From the NCBI GenBank assembly GCA_903813345.2, contig CAIIXF020000012.1, positions 20,345,520-20,409,519 on the forward strand: 64,000 nucleotides of DNA, in the 5' to 3' direction. Positions 11,727-22,293 of this stretch are shown here, one piece after another. How positions within the stretch are numbered: position 1 is the first letter of the stretch; each line of letters begins with the position of its first letter. A model generated the notes under the pieces. It was not told the origin of the DNA and made no database searches. It was given only the letters and a program-made list of their open reading frames with translations. Made by a program: the position numbers and the translations under genes. The DNA is from Owenia fusiformis (Eukaryota > Annelida > Polychaeta > Sabellida > Oweniidae).

Positions 11727-14522
11727 TGTGACGATCCTTCAGATTACTTTGAGCATGGTAATGGAATTGCCTTGAAGGATTGTCACTTTGTTTTCAACTT
11801 TTTGCTCTTCACTTTATCAATTGTGTTTTTAGTTACTCAATATTTCAAGAGTTATAAAATAATTTAAATTCTGTAAAAGGGTAGTCTGTATAACTACTTT
11901 GGCTATACTCTTAAAGTATGGTAAAAGTTTAATCATTATACTCTATATTCATATTTAGGTTAATAACCTTCTCCTGTGTTTTTCATGTAATATTATTTAC
12001 AGGTTAAATTCCCAATAATGCCAAATACGAAAAATAGACGCAAAAAACTACAAGTAGTTGGTCAAAATAGTTTATTGTACCTAACTAAACTAAAACAATA
12101 AACTATAGCATTAGCTAAAAATAGTACATGTTTAGTGCTTGGCTGCAGTAGCTGAAGTGATTAGATGATCTAGACATAATTAAAAGTTCATGACCTTTGC
12201 ATGAACTGCAGAACCAGATGGCAACCTCTATAATTTAAATCTATTTCAACTGAAATTAAACATTAATGTCAACATATATATTTTGTTCATAATAAGAGTT
12301 TAATGTGAAGGTTTTCGGCCCAGTTTCATGTTTAATGCTACGTTACAAACTTTTTAGAAAGGGCAGTTGTCTGGGTTTGTCTACAAAATCCAAAGTGAGG
12401 CTTATTAAGCTTGATTTAAGTAAATAAGCACGATTTAAGTGAATTGTCTTTTTCTGTGCTTTTATGATTCGAATTCAAGCCGGCCAGACATGGAAAACAT
12501 TTTGTGGAATTTTAAACATTAAATCGTCACTAAAATTGGATATTTATATTGCCGCAGATAAACCAACTTAGGTGTACGAGTTGGTAAAGGTAATTGACTT
12601 GATCTAATTGTATTTTTGCAGAGTTTTAGTCTTTGAAAAGAAGTATCTGTACACTTGACTTTTTCCTTAATTTTATTTATTTGCCTTGTGAACATCCCAT
12701 GTTTAAATTGTCCCAGGGATTGTTAAGGAACATTTGACAAGGTTAACGCAAGGTTACACGCAGAGTTTTTGTCTTAAAGAACCTATGTAACTTATTAACC
12801 AGCGTCGAAAGCAAGTTCCCGGGGTTCCTTGAAACCTCTTATTCAACATCCCCACAGGGAATCGTTTAGGAATATTTGACAAGGTGTACGAAAAGTTACG
12901 GTCTTTATGAACCTTATGTAACTTGCTCTAAACCAGAGTCAACTGCAAATTCCAGGGGTTCATAGACACCTCTATACGACATTCCCCCCCATCCAGTTTG
13001 GGACTGTATTTAGTTTGTTCACAGGGTAAATTTTATTGATACACTAGAAATACTCCTTTGTATATTTGTATGTTAAATTCTGGGTAATTTAAAGGTGAAA
13101 TCCCGGGCTTATGGGACCATTATCAAACAACTGATCATTGAAGTACTTTTAAGGATCACGGTCTTTCGAAGCCCATTTTCGGACTTAAGACACCCCCTCC
13201 CCTTCTAGTTTTCCATGTCTGGTCTAATTCTGTGTTAACCACATTCTTATTCATTGATTATAGATACTAGAATACTTTTAAAATACTGTTTCCCATTTGT
13301 TTGCCAATTGTACCATAGTCTGATAGTGGCAAAATGATGTTCCACTTTTCATGTGAGTAGTATAGGGAGCTTATTTCAACCCCCCCAGGGATGATATAAA
13401 ATTGCACTGTTAAGTTACATTTTTGGAAAAAGACCCATTTTAGGCTTTATTGCAAATTGTTTAACTGAACTTCCATTAGCTGTGCTGTTTTATGCATGTT
13501 TGGTTTGAGAGATTATTTACTTGATATTACCATCTCGACAGTACTGAATTGTGTAATGTTTGTGTAGATTAATAAATAGAAATAGAGTCGTTTTTATACA
13601 TTATATAAAAATCCACAGAATATCACTTGTTGTGTTCGATTGTTTTTTATATATATGTTAGAAAATCCCCCCCCCCTCATTTTATCTGAAGTAGATTCTG
13701 GATTCAAAATAGATTCCGACTAAATTCCAGGTGACTTTAGTGATACTAGCATTCAAGCAACAAGCTTTATCTTAGCTCATATTTGCTAAGGGCTTCTTTG
13801 AATAACAATCACTCGCAATAAGTCATACATTTATTTCCCCAGAAACTACGCAATAGTACAGATAAAGTACAATCTTACTTTCTTATTTAACCCTTGTCTT
13901 ATTGATAATATTAGTGAGAATTTCATTCACCCTAGTGAGTTTGACAGGCTGTGATTTGAAATGGCCCTACTTTAGTTCTTAAGTGTGAACAGCGAGCTTA
14001 ATATACAGCTTGAAGTCCATCGTAGCCCTCAAGTGGCTAGGACTTCCACCTGGTTATACTCACACCCTAACATTATACTTATTTGATACAACTGAACACT
14101 GGGCACATTCAGAATCTGGAGTCTGTTGCCATTTGCCTTTATGAGACATACAACTTACATTGAAAACTGACAAATCTTACTTAGTCTATATTCAGATTTT
14201 GTTATCCCGTAATTGTTATCCCGAAATTGTCCCACTTCATCCCAATTATTTTTATCCCAGAATTTATCCCTAAATTTTTATCCCTAATTTATCCCTAAAC
14301 TTATCCCTAAATTTTCATCGCAAAATTTATCCGAATTTGATCCCATTTTGTTATGATACTGTGAACACGGATGTTGTTCAAATAAATAAGGATATACATT
14401 TCAACTTTTACTTGAACTTGTCCCGAAACTAAGTTAATGAAAACATCAAATCAAACTATCGACTCTTAGACTGTATTCTGTTTACGACCCTCAAACCACG
14501 CTACCACACGAGGGTCGTAACA
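11727..14522 (+). repeat. 5' LTR (2796 bp)
   Basis: It begins TGTGACGATCC and ends GGGTCGTAACA. It contains a 258-bp segment starting at about 12004 that the 3' LTR lacks. Otherwise I see no difference from the 3' LTR, including an equal-length C10 run and the region of spaced TATCCC motifs at about 14200-14345. The LTR interior has no credible open frame. Confidence 0.9.
14201..14345 (+). repeat. Irregular TTATCCC repeat cluster inside the LTR
   Basis: About ten copies of TATCCC or ATCCC, spaced mostly 13-17 bp by A/T-rich filler such as TAAATTT. The cluster sits about 180 bp before the LTR end and is copied exactly in the 3' LTR at about 21841-21986. It could be clustered protein-binding sites in the LTR control region, but this is inference. 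Confidence 0.5.
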
Positions 14523-14526
14523 GAAA

Positions 14527-14544
14527 TGGTGGCAGCGGTGGGAT
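14527..14544 (+). promoter_or_regulatory. Primer binding site, tRNA-Leu type
   Basis: TGGTGGCAGCGGTGGGAT lies four bases after the 5' LTR. It is the reverse complement of the 3' end (with CCA) of animal tRNA-Leu of the AAG/TAG type as I recall it, which ends ATCCCACCGCTGCCA. Minus-strand cDNA synthesis would start here. Confidence 0.8.
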
Positions 14545-14650
14545 GTAATACTTGACGTATTGACCCAAGCCCAGTTTAACGCCATTACTTACGTTTATGC
14601 TAATTTTCACTCATTAATATTCAAAGCGAGATCATTAACTGTAATCAACA

Positions 14651-17101
14651 ATGTCGGAAAAGTCGGACATCTTAAATCTCGCAAAGCGCACCCCATTACC
14701 CGTGTCCGAATCCACGGAAAGACCCTTATCTAGCCGAAAATCGCAGGCGGAAGCTTTTGAAACTATTATCCCCGGGTGGTTTGATGATTCTGAAGTTGTA
14801 TTGGGCCATCAACACCTTAATGAACAAGAGTTGAAATTGGCTCAAGACGATACACTTCCACTTGAATCATCAGCAACTACACCACCCCCAATAAAGAGAC
14901 CATCTTTTAAGGTTTCTCCACCTGTCAAATTGATGCGCATTCCTAAATTACGGTTAGACACGCGTAGGCCACTTCCCAAGGGTAGGTTGTTTAATCCCCT
15001 GCTCAAAATGGTTAAGCAGGAGACTAAAGACCCAAAAAGTGACATGAATTTGGTATCTTCAAAAAAGGGTGAAAAAAGTGTGAGTAGTAGAGGTGGAGCA
15101 TATGAACCCCCCATAGCTGGTGCACCTGGGTCCCTTGAAAAGGAAACCTTGATGGGTGCTTATGGGGGAATGCCATCTAAAACACCTCCTTTAAAGCCTC
15201 TTCCAGCCTATGGAACAAGAGCTACTGCTAAACAAGCTTTTTCACCCCTCAGTTTAGCCCCCTATTTAAAAACGGATTTAGGGCCTAATGATCAAAGAAT
15301 TTTACACCCTAAGTATGAAAGGAAAAGTGATTCTCAAATTGTAAAGTCCTCTGAATTGCAAAAGCCATTGGAAAAACTGTCAACAAGGGGAACATTCCAA
15401 TCTAGAAAACCCTTAGATGTCCAAACACACCCTCATGCTTACCCTGGTAAGCCATCCAGTGCATCTACTCATACAGCTGGTAGAAAGTCTGGACAGGGTT
15501 TAATGACATCCACAAAGGTTTCTACTCATGGAAGATCTGCAAGTCATGGCAATTTTTCTGATTCAAACCCAAGCAAACATTCAATGCATACTTCTCCTCT
15601 ATTACCAACTGCGAATCAGAAAAGTGAGCCACAGAGCTGGCCAAACAAATTTCAGTCCTCTCCATTTAGACCCTTACTTCCCTCAATTAAAATAACTGAC
15701 ATTCCCAGATTTAGACCAAAGACCCCAGATTTCTCTCATTCCCGTGATTTGACACTGAAGTCCCCAATTAATGTCAAACAAGAGAGAAAAGATAACTATA
15801 CAAAGGCAAACTATGATTTGTTAGATCATTCTAGCAAAATGGGAGTAGTAAAGGATGTGCAAGTCAACTACCAGGTTCCACCCCTTCCTCCGGTGCTACC
15901 AGTACCTCATGAGAGTGACATGCTCCAGGAAGCATATGGGAGTGAACTGTTAAAACAGACTTTGCAAAGCTCTTTACTGATCCCATCTGATAGAATACCA
16001 CTCTCAATGTGTAATGATCTTAAATACACAAGAGGTTTGCCTAAAGAGGCACTATCAGCTGATGAGTCATATGATCTCAACAGGGATTTCCAGCTTCCAA
16101 ATGCCCCTAAAGTAACAAAAGAGATTACTCAATTAAGTGAACCTAACCAGTTGAAACACGCTGAATTTTTAATTGAGCAGACTGTTTCATACTTGGATAT
16201 TAAGTCTAAAAGTTATGAATGTATGGATCAACCCGAAAGTACCCTTTGTAGACAAGATTTAAAGAGGCCTAATGATAGAGTTTTATGTGAATCTAGTAAA
16301 TCCCCTCCTTGCAAAATCCAAGTTGTTGATAAATCTGATATGTTCAGTTTATCAGACAAATCATCTCAAAGCACTGAGTTTTCTGCCAATTGCAGACAGC
16401 CATATTGTCTACCCAAAAGTGTTGATCAAACATATGATTCACATTTGGAGACACGTTCATGGCTTGATGCTCAAATACCTGGCTATAACAGAAGTGCCTT
16501 GCCCTCCGATGAGATATCAGCCCAGGATGCTAGTAGTGTGTGCACACCTTGTCAAAACTTCCCCTTCAAACAGGGGGTAAACAAGGATTATGCTAGATCC
16601 TCTGAAGCTGAATCATTATTCCCCTCTCCAGAATATGAAACAGCTGTTGACTTTTCTGACCCAGATTATGTAGAAAATAGTATGAAATGCCCATCTTACC
16701 ATACAAAAACTAGACAAAGATCATTTTACTACATGAATAATTCTGACGAGTATGAATCTGCTATGGAAAATAGTTTTCCAACCCTTAGATCTACAGTTAT
16801 GAGTAGATCAAAAGTGAATTCAAGTTCCCCTGGTCTTTACAGACAGATTGAAGAACCCAATGATCTGTTTATATCCAGTCCTAATACATCTGATCAGGAA
16901 TCCTGTACTGGAGTTGAAAAGCAAAGAAGAGGTAATTCGTTTTCTACAAGGGAAATGAAAGCACCACTTTTCAATGGAAAGTGCAGTCTCTCAGCTTTTC
17001 TTGTCCAATTTAGACTTGTCTCTAACATAAATGGTTGGACAGATGAAGAATCTGCCATCTTTATGGTGAGGAGTCTTGAAGGAGAGGCTGTCAATGTTTA
17101 G
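14651..17101 (+). CDS. gag: Gag-like polyprotein, N-terminal part (frame-broken)
   Basis: An 816-residue open frame starts 107 bases after the primer site. Residues 1 to about 770 are low-complexity, rich in Ser, Pro, Lys and Thr, and probably disordered; I recognise no domain there, and it is far longer than usual for a Gag N-terminus. The last ~40 residues (FNGKCSLSAFLVQFRLVSNI, then GWTDEESAIFMVRSLEGEA) match the start of a Ty3-type Gag capsid domain. The frame stops at TAG 17099-17101, and the capsid domain carries on one frame over from about 17100. A single-base frame difference separates the two parts. Whether this is a mutation or programmed frameshifting is unknown. Confidence 0.8.
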   Translation: MSEKSDILNLAKRTPLPVSESTERPLSSRKSQAEAFETIIPGWFDDSEVVLGHQHLNEQELKLAQDDTLPLESSATTPPPIKRPSFKVSPPVKLMRIPKLRLDTRRPLPKGRLFNPLLKMVKQETKDPKSDMNLVSSKKGEKSVSSRGGAYEPPIAGAPGSLEKETLMGAYGGMPSKTPPLKPLPAYGTRATAKQAFSPLSLAPYLKTDLGPNDQRILHPKYERKSDSQIVKSSELQKPLEKLSTRGTFQSRKPLDVQTHPHAYPGKPSSASTHTAGRKSGQGLMTSTKVSTHGRSASHGNFSDSNPSKHSMHTSPLLPTANQKSEPQSWPNKFQSSPFRPLLPSIKITDIPRFRPKTPDFSHSRDLTLKSPINVKQERKDNYTKANYDLLDHSSKMGVVKDVQVNYQVPPLPPVLPVPHESDMLQEAYGSELLKQTLQSSLLIPSDRIPLSMCNDLKYTRGLPKEALSADESYDLNRDFQLPNAPKVTKEITQLSEPNQLKHAEFLIEQTVSYLDIKSKSYECMDQPESTLCRQDLKRPNDRVLCESSKSPPCKIQVVDKSDMFSLSDKSSQSTEFSANCRQPYCLPKSVDQTYDSHLETRSWLDAQIPGYNRSALPSDEISAQDASSVCTPCQNFPFKQGVNKDYARSSEAESLFPSPEYETAVDFSDPDYVENSMKCPSYHTKTRQRSFYYMNNSDEYESAMENSFPTLRSTVMSRSKVNSSSPGLYRQIEEPNDLFISSPNTSDQESCTGVEKQRRGNSFSTREMKAPLFNGKCSLSAFLVQFRLVSNINGWTDEESAIFMVRSLEGEAVNV

Positions 17102-17106
17102 ATGAT

Positions 17107-17802
17107 TTGGATGATGAAGACCTGCCAACCTTATCTAATATCATAAATGTCCTGAAAATTAACTATGAACCCCCTGAACAAAGTAACCATGCCCGTGCGG
17201 AGCTTAAACATAAGTTCAGGGGCAATAATGAGCCTCTCGAAAAGTTAGCCCATGATATCAGAAAATTATCAAGACAAGCTTTTGGGAAGTCAAGCATGTC
17301 AAAGAAGACAATTGATGACCTAGCTACACAGGCCTTCATTGATGCTTTGAATAATGAAGAACTGGAATCCAAGCTTTCTTTTTCTAACCCTAAAACCCTC
17401 AATGAAGCTCTTACCATGGCTTTACAATATGAGGCTTTCTTCAGGGGAAGAAAGAAAAGACTTGAACGTTTCCAAGACCCTGGTGTATGTGCTACTCCAA
17501 CTCCTGTTCAGGTTAACTCATCTACCTCATTATCTCTTTTTAAGAATGATGTGATGGAAATAGTTGAGCAAAAGATAGAGGCTTTAGCCAGAAATCTGAC
17601 TCAAACTATAACAAAGGAGAAACCTGATTCCAAACTGAAAAGAAAATACTGTAAAATATGTGACTCTGGAAGTCATTCAGTATTTGATTGTACCAAAAGA
17701 CATCCAAACTCCAAAGTTCCTGGAGCCACAGTATGCTTCTATTGTGCCCAGGACACTCACTGTGTAAATGCCTGCCCCTACCTTAAGGGTAGGCTAAGTT
17801 AG
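17107..17802 (+). CDS. gag: Gag-like polyprotein, C-terminal capsid and zinc-knuckle part
   Basis: A 231-residue frame continues the Gag capsid (YEPPEQSNHARAELKHKFRG; later LEKLAHDIRKLSRQAF) and ends with two CCHC zinc knuckles. These are C-K-I-C-x4-H-x4-C (about residues 185-198) and C-F-Y-C-x4-H-x4-C (about 212-225). Both match C-x2-C-x4-H-x4-C exactly, the RNA-packaging nucleocapsid signature. A stop follows seven codons after the second knuckle, and no protease follows. The ATG at 17107 need not be a real start. Confidence 0.85.
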   Translation: MDDEDLPTLSNIINVLKINYEPPEQSNHARAELKHKFRGNNEPLEKLAHDIRKLSRQAFGKSSMSKKTIDDLATQAFIDALNNEELESKLSFSNPKTLNEALTMALQYEAFFRGRKKRLERFQDPGVCATPTPVQVNSSTSLSLFKNDVMEIVEQKIEALARNLTQTITKEKPDSKLKRKYCKICDSGSHSVFDCTKRHPNSKVPGATVCFYCAQDTHCVNACPYLKGRLS

Positions 17803-19608
17803 CTTTTAAGCTAACTTGCATGAATGTATCTGTATAGTAAGTCCAAGCCACCACAGGTACATCATATCCTTCCAAAGAGTGGCTGGTGAAACCATATGTG
17901 TTTGATACCTAATGCCTTTATCTTTTATACTTCTTTCCCTTGGTCTACTTTTATGTTCATGTAAGTCACTTTTCTCAGTTAGAAAATGTGTGCTTATCAA
18001 TGTGAATGTAAGAAAGAAAACTTATTTTGTTTTTCTTTACTGAAGTATTCCTGTCCCATTCCTGATGTTTCTCATCTTATGTCTACCAGATGTCCTGAGC
18101 TGTTGAAGCTTTGATTCCTGATAAGCTTAAACTACAATGCTCAGTGGTAGTGATGACATGACCACAGCAGAGCATTATTTAATTGTTGATATGTTCTGGA
18201 TTACCAGTGACCTGCTTTACTCAAGCAATGGGGTTCATTGTGAACATTGGCCTGATCAACCAGTGTTTACAGACATGAACCCTGTTTACGCTTTGGGAAA
18301 CAAGTCTATTGAAATCCAAAGGACATTGCAATATAATAATAGTTTTGTCCCTGCTTCTGTTTAAATGGGGTAGATCAACTTGTGACCCTCTGGGGGTGAG
18401 TTCCACGATGGACAAGAGCTCTGTCCATTTGCTTCATCGAAGTGTTTCCCTACTACTGACTGTAGGTTCCCCTCATACCCCCAGTTCCACTTTCAAGCAA
18501 CTGTCCCAGCTTGTGACCCCATCCATAGCAATGGATGTTCCCACCAAGTTTGAATCCAACCTCAACTCCCTAACTGCCTTTGTACCAAAAAGGACTTGAT
18601 GACTGAATTTGAATCATTCTCAGTACAAATGTTATGAGATATTATCTGAATCCTTCCAATTGGAAACTTTTTGTGAAAGGATATATCTTGAAGATACGTT
18701 TGATTGATTCAATTTCATTTGACAACCCTTTACTTTTTGGCCAATTCATATCACATGTGTGATATTCAAAATTTATTATTATACTATGTGAATAACCAGT
18801 CTTATTTCCAGGACTGTAAAACTTTTATTCCAGCCCAGCATGAACCAAGTGATGACCTTCAACCTAATGAACATTGTACACTATGCTATATAAAAGTAAT
18901 CTGAACAGATGAACACTATCATGATTGCTGTTCGATTAAAGTGACTTATTTGGTGTACCCAATGAAGCAACGATATTGGGAGCCACTCTTAATATTGACA
19001 TTGAGAATTAAAGCTTATGAACAGAGACATGTACCCTATACGTATGAAAATTGATTCTGCAGCTTTGTGATGACTCTGCATTTTGAGGAATGACACGAAG
19101 AATGGCTAACAATCTCAATTTTATATTGTACTAGAGACCATTCCAAATACTAAACACATTCCCCTATTATAGTGGGGAACCAGTGACAATGACTGTATCA
19201 TCAATGAATGTGATGGTAAGAACGTTTGATAAACTTATACAAACAGTATGGATATTACTTCAACCCTTCACAAGAACCATAACCTACAAGAGAAAGATGA
19301 AAGACACTGATGCTGCTAGAGACATTTTTTTGTAATTAAACGTAATTATTAGATTATGCTAGCCTTTTTATGTTATGTATTTCAGATGAGAAAACAAGAA
19401 AAATGTAAACTAACATTGTATTTGATTTAGACTTATGTTTATTAAGTAGTAAACTGATTATACATTAAAACCTTATTGTGTATATATCTATCAATTCCTT
19501 TACTAAGTACTATGTTGCAAATGATGTGTGAAATGCTTACTTTAGGTAATGTGCTTATATATGATTTTGCATCTTTTATCAATAATTTCATAGTTCGAGG
19601 ACGAACTG
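17803..19608 (+). other. Non-coding internal region of LTR element where pol would be
   Basis: This 1.8-kb stretch lies between the gag stop and the polypurine tract. I searched all frames for protease DTG/DSG, RT YxDD, RNase H and integrase HHCC/DDE signatures and saw none. Only short frames (under 100 codons) occur. It is either deleted pol or captured unrelated sequence. Confidence 0.7.
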
Positions 19609-19609
19609 T

Positions 19610-19626
19610 TTTTAAAGGGGGAGCAG
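19610..19626 (+). promoter_or_regulatory. Polypurine tract
   Basis: TTTTAAAGGGGGAGCAG ends directly at the first base of the 3' LTR. The preceding TTCGAGGACGAACTG context is typical of Ty3/gypsy 3' ends. This is the expected primer for plus-strand DNA synthesis. Confidence 0.85.
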
Positions 19627-22164
19627 TGTGACGATCCTTCAGATTACTTTGAGCATGGTAATGGAATTGCCTTGAAGGATTGTCACTTTGTTTTCAACTT
19701 TTTGCTCTTCACTTTATCAATTGTGTTTTTAGTTACTCAATATTTCAAGAGTTATAAAATAATTTAAATTCTGTAAAAGGGTAGTCTGTATAACTACTTT
19801 GGCTATACTCTTAAAGTATGGTAAAAGTTTAATCATTATACTCTATATTCATATTTAGGTTAATAACCTTCTCCTGTGTTTTTCATGTAATATTATTTAC
19901 AGGATTAATGTCAACATATATATTTTGTTCATAATAAGAGTTTAATGTGAAGGTTTTCGGCCCAGTTTCATGTTTAATGCTACGTTACAAACTTTTTAGA
20001 AAGGGCAGTTGTCTGGGTTTGTCTACAAAATCCAAAGTGAGGCTTATTAAGCTTGATTTAAGTAAATAAGCACGATTTAAGTGAATTGTCTTTTTCTGTG
20101 CTTTTATGATTCGAATTCAAGCCGGCCAGACATGGAAAACATTTTGTGGAATTTTAAACATTAAATCGTCACTAAAATTGGATATTTATATTGCCGCAGA
20201 TAAACCAACTTAGGTGTACGAGTTGGTAAAGGTAATTGACTTGATCTAATTGTATTTTTGCAGAGTTTTAGTCTTTGAAAAGAAGTATCTGTACACTTGA
20301 CTTTTTCCTTAATTTTATTTATTTGCCTTGTGAACATCCCATGTTTAAATTGTCCCAGGGATTGTTAAGGAACATTTGACAAGGTTAACGCAAGGTTACA
20401 CGCAGAGTTTTTGTCTTAAAGAACCTATGTAACTTATTAACCAGCGTCGAAAGCAAGTTCCCGGGGTTCCTTGAAACCTCTTATTCAACATCCCCACAGG
20501 GAATCGTTTAGGAATATTTGACAAGGTGTACGAAAAGTTACGGTCTTTATGAACCTTATGTAACTTGCTCTAAACCAGAGTCAACTGCAAATTCCAGGGG
20601 TTCATAGACACCTCTATACGACATTCCCCCCCATCCAGTTTGGGACTGTATTTAGTTTGTTCACAGGGTAAATTTTATTGATACACTAGAAATACTCCTT
20701 TGTATATTTGTATGTTAAATTCTGGGTAATTTAAAGGTGAAATCCCGGGCTTATGGGACCATTATCAAACAACTGATCATTGAAGTACTTTTAAGGATCA
20801 CGGTCTTTCGAAGCCCATTTTCGGACTTAAGACACCCCCTCCCCTTCTAGTTTTCCATGTCTGGTCTAATTCTGTGTTAACCACATTCTTATTCATTGAT
20901 TATAGATACTAGAATACTTTTAAAATACTGTTTCCCATTTGTTTGCCAATTGTACCATAGTCTGATAGTGGCAAAATGATGTTCCACTTTTCATGTGAGT
21001 AGTATAGGGAGCTTATTTCAACCCCCCCAGGGATGATATAAAATTGCACTGTTAAGTTACATTTTTGGAAAAAGACCCATTTTAGGCTTTATTGCAAATT
21101 GTTTAACTGAACTTCCATTAGCTGTGCTGTTTTATGCATGTTTGGTTTGAGAGATTATTTACTTGATATTACCATCTCGACAGTACTGAATTGTGTAATG
21201 TTTGTGTAGATTAATAAATAGAAATAGAGTCGTTTTTATACATTATATAAAAATCCACAGAATATCACTTGTTGTGTTCGATTGTTTTTTATATATATGT
21301 TAGAAAATCCCCCCCCCCTCATTTTATCTGAAGTAGATTCTGGATTCAAAATAGATTCCGACTAAATTCCAGGTGACTTTAGTGATACTAGCATTCAAGC
21401 AACAAGCTTTATCTTAGCTCATATTTGCTAAGGGCTTCTTTGAATAACAATCACTCGCAATAAGTCATACATTTATTTCCCCAGAAACTACGCAATAGTA
21501 CAGATAAAGTACAATCTTACTTTCTTATTTAACCCTTGTCTTATTGATAATATTAGTGAGAATTTCATTCACCCTAGTGAGTTTGACAGGCTGTGATTTG
21601 AAATGGCCCTACTTTAGTTCTTAAGTGTGAACAGCGAGCTTAATATACAGCTTGAAGTCCATCGTAGCCCTCAAGTGGCTAGGACTTCCACCTGGTTATA
21701 CTCACACCCTAACATTATACTTATTTGATACAACTGAACACTGGGCACATTCAGAATCTGGAGTCTGTTGCCATTTGCCTTTATGAGACATACAACTTAC
21801 ATTGAAAACTGACAAATCTTACTTAGTCTATATTCAGATTTTGTTATCCCGTAATTGTTATCCCGAAATTGTCCCACTTCATCCCAATTATTTTTATCCC
21901 AGAATTTATCCCTAAATTTTTATCCCTAATTTATCCCTAAACTTATCCCTAAATTTTCATCGCAAAATTTATCCGAATTTGATCCCATTTTGTTATGATA
22001 CTGTGAACACGGATGTTGTTCAAATAAATAAGGATATACATTTCAACTTTTACTTGAACTTGTCCCGAAACTAAGTTAATGAAAACATCAAATCAAACTA
22101 TCGACTCTTAGACTGTATTCTGTTTACGACCCTCAAACCACGCTACCACACGAGGGTCGTAACA
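19627..22164 (+). repeat. 3' LTR (2538 bp)
   Basis: It starts TGTGACGATCC and ends GTCGTAACA, then CAAG and the resumed LINE. It lacks the 258-bp segment of the 5' LTR: the sequence goes from TTATTTACAGG straight to ATTAATGTCAACA at about 19903. Confidence 0.9.
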
Positions 22165-22291
22165 CAAGCTTCGTTTAAATAATCTTATTATAATATTGTT
22201 TTCAAATATATTGTACAATGTGCCCCATAAGCCTAAAATAGGCTGGGTATTCTATACGAGGCACTTAAATAAATAAATATACATACATACA
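22165..22291 (+). mobile_element. LINE 3' end: last ORF2 codons, 3' stem-loop and repeat tail
   Basis: After the target duplication CAAG, ORF2 finishes with three codons and TAA. A ~100-bp 3' UTR follows with a strong hairpin (22220-22264) and then a simple-repeat tail (AAATAAATAAATATACATACATACATA). The hairpin plus short tandem tail is usual for LINEs whose RT recognises the RNA 3' end. Confidence 0.8.
22220..22264 (+). promoter_or_regulatory. LINE 3' UTR stem-loop
   Basis: An outer stem GTGCC/GGCAC encloses an inner hairpin AGCCTA-AAA-TAGGCT. It sits ~30 bp before the tail and is probably the recognition structure for target-primed reverse transcription. Confidence 0.6.
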
Positions 22292-22293
22292 TA

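Larger units (their letters stand above)
11727..22164 (+). mobile_element. Ty3-like LTR retrotransposon, gag-only, with ~2.5-kb LTRs
   Basis: The element is 10.4 kb with LTRs of 2796 and 2538 bp. LTR ends are TGTGACGA...TCGTAACA, an imperfect 8-bp inverted repeat with TG/CA ends. It is flanked by a 4-bp direct repeat CAAG from the LINE target. Internal landmarks are a tRNA-Leu primer site at 14527, a gag region at 14651-17802 and a polypurine tract at about 19610-19626. No protease, RT, RNase H or integrase frame is visible, so movement would need enzymes supplied in trans. By eye the two LTRs are identical apart from one 258-bp indel, which implies a young insertion. Confidence 0.9.

Noticed and set aside
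12004-12261. The 258-bp LTR segment as an intron or MITE
   Set aside because: There is no acceptor AG at its end, no terminal inverted repeat of useful length, and no target duplication.
18137-18364. Small frames after gag as an accessory or pol remnant
   Set aside because: No protease, RT or integrase motif and no conserved composition; they are consistent with chance.
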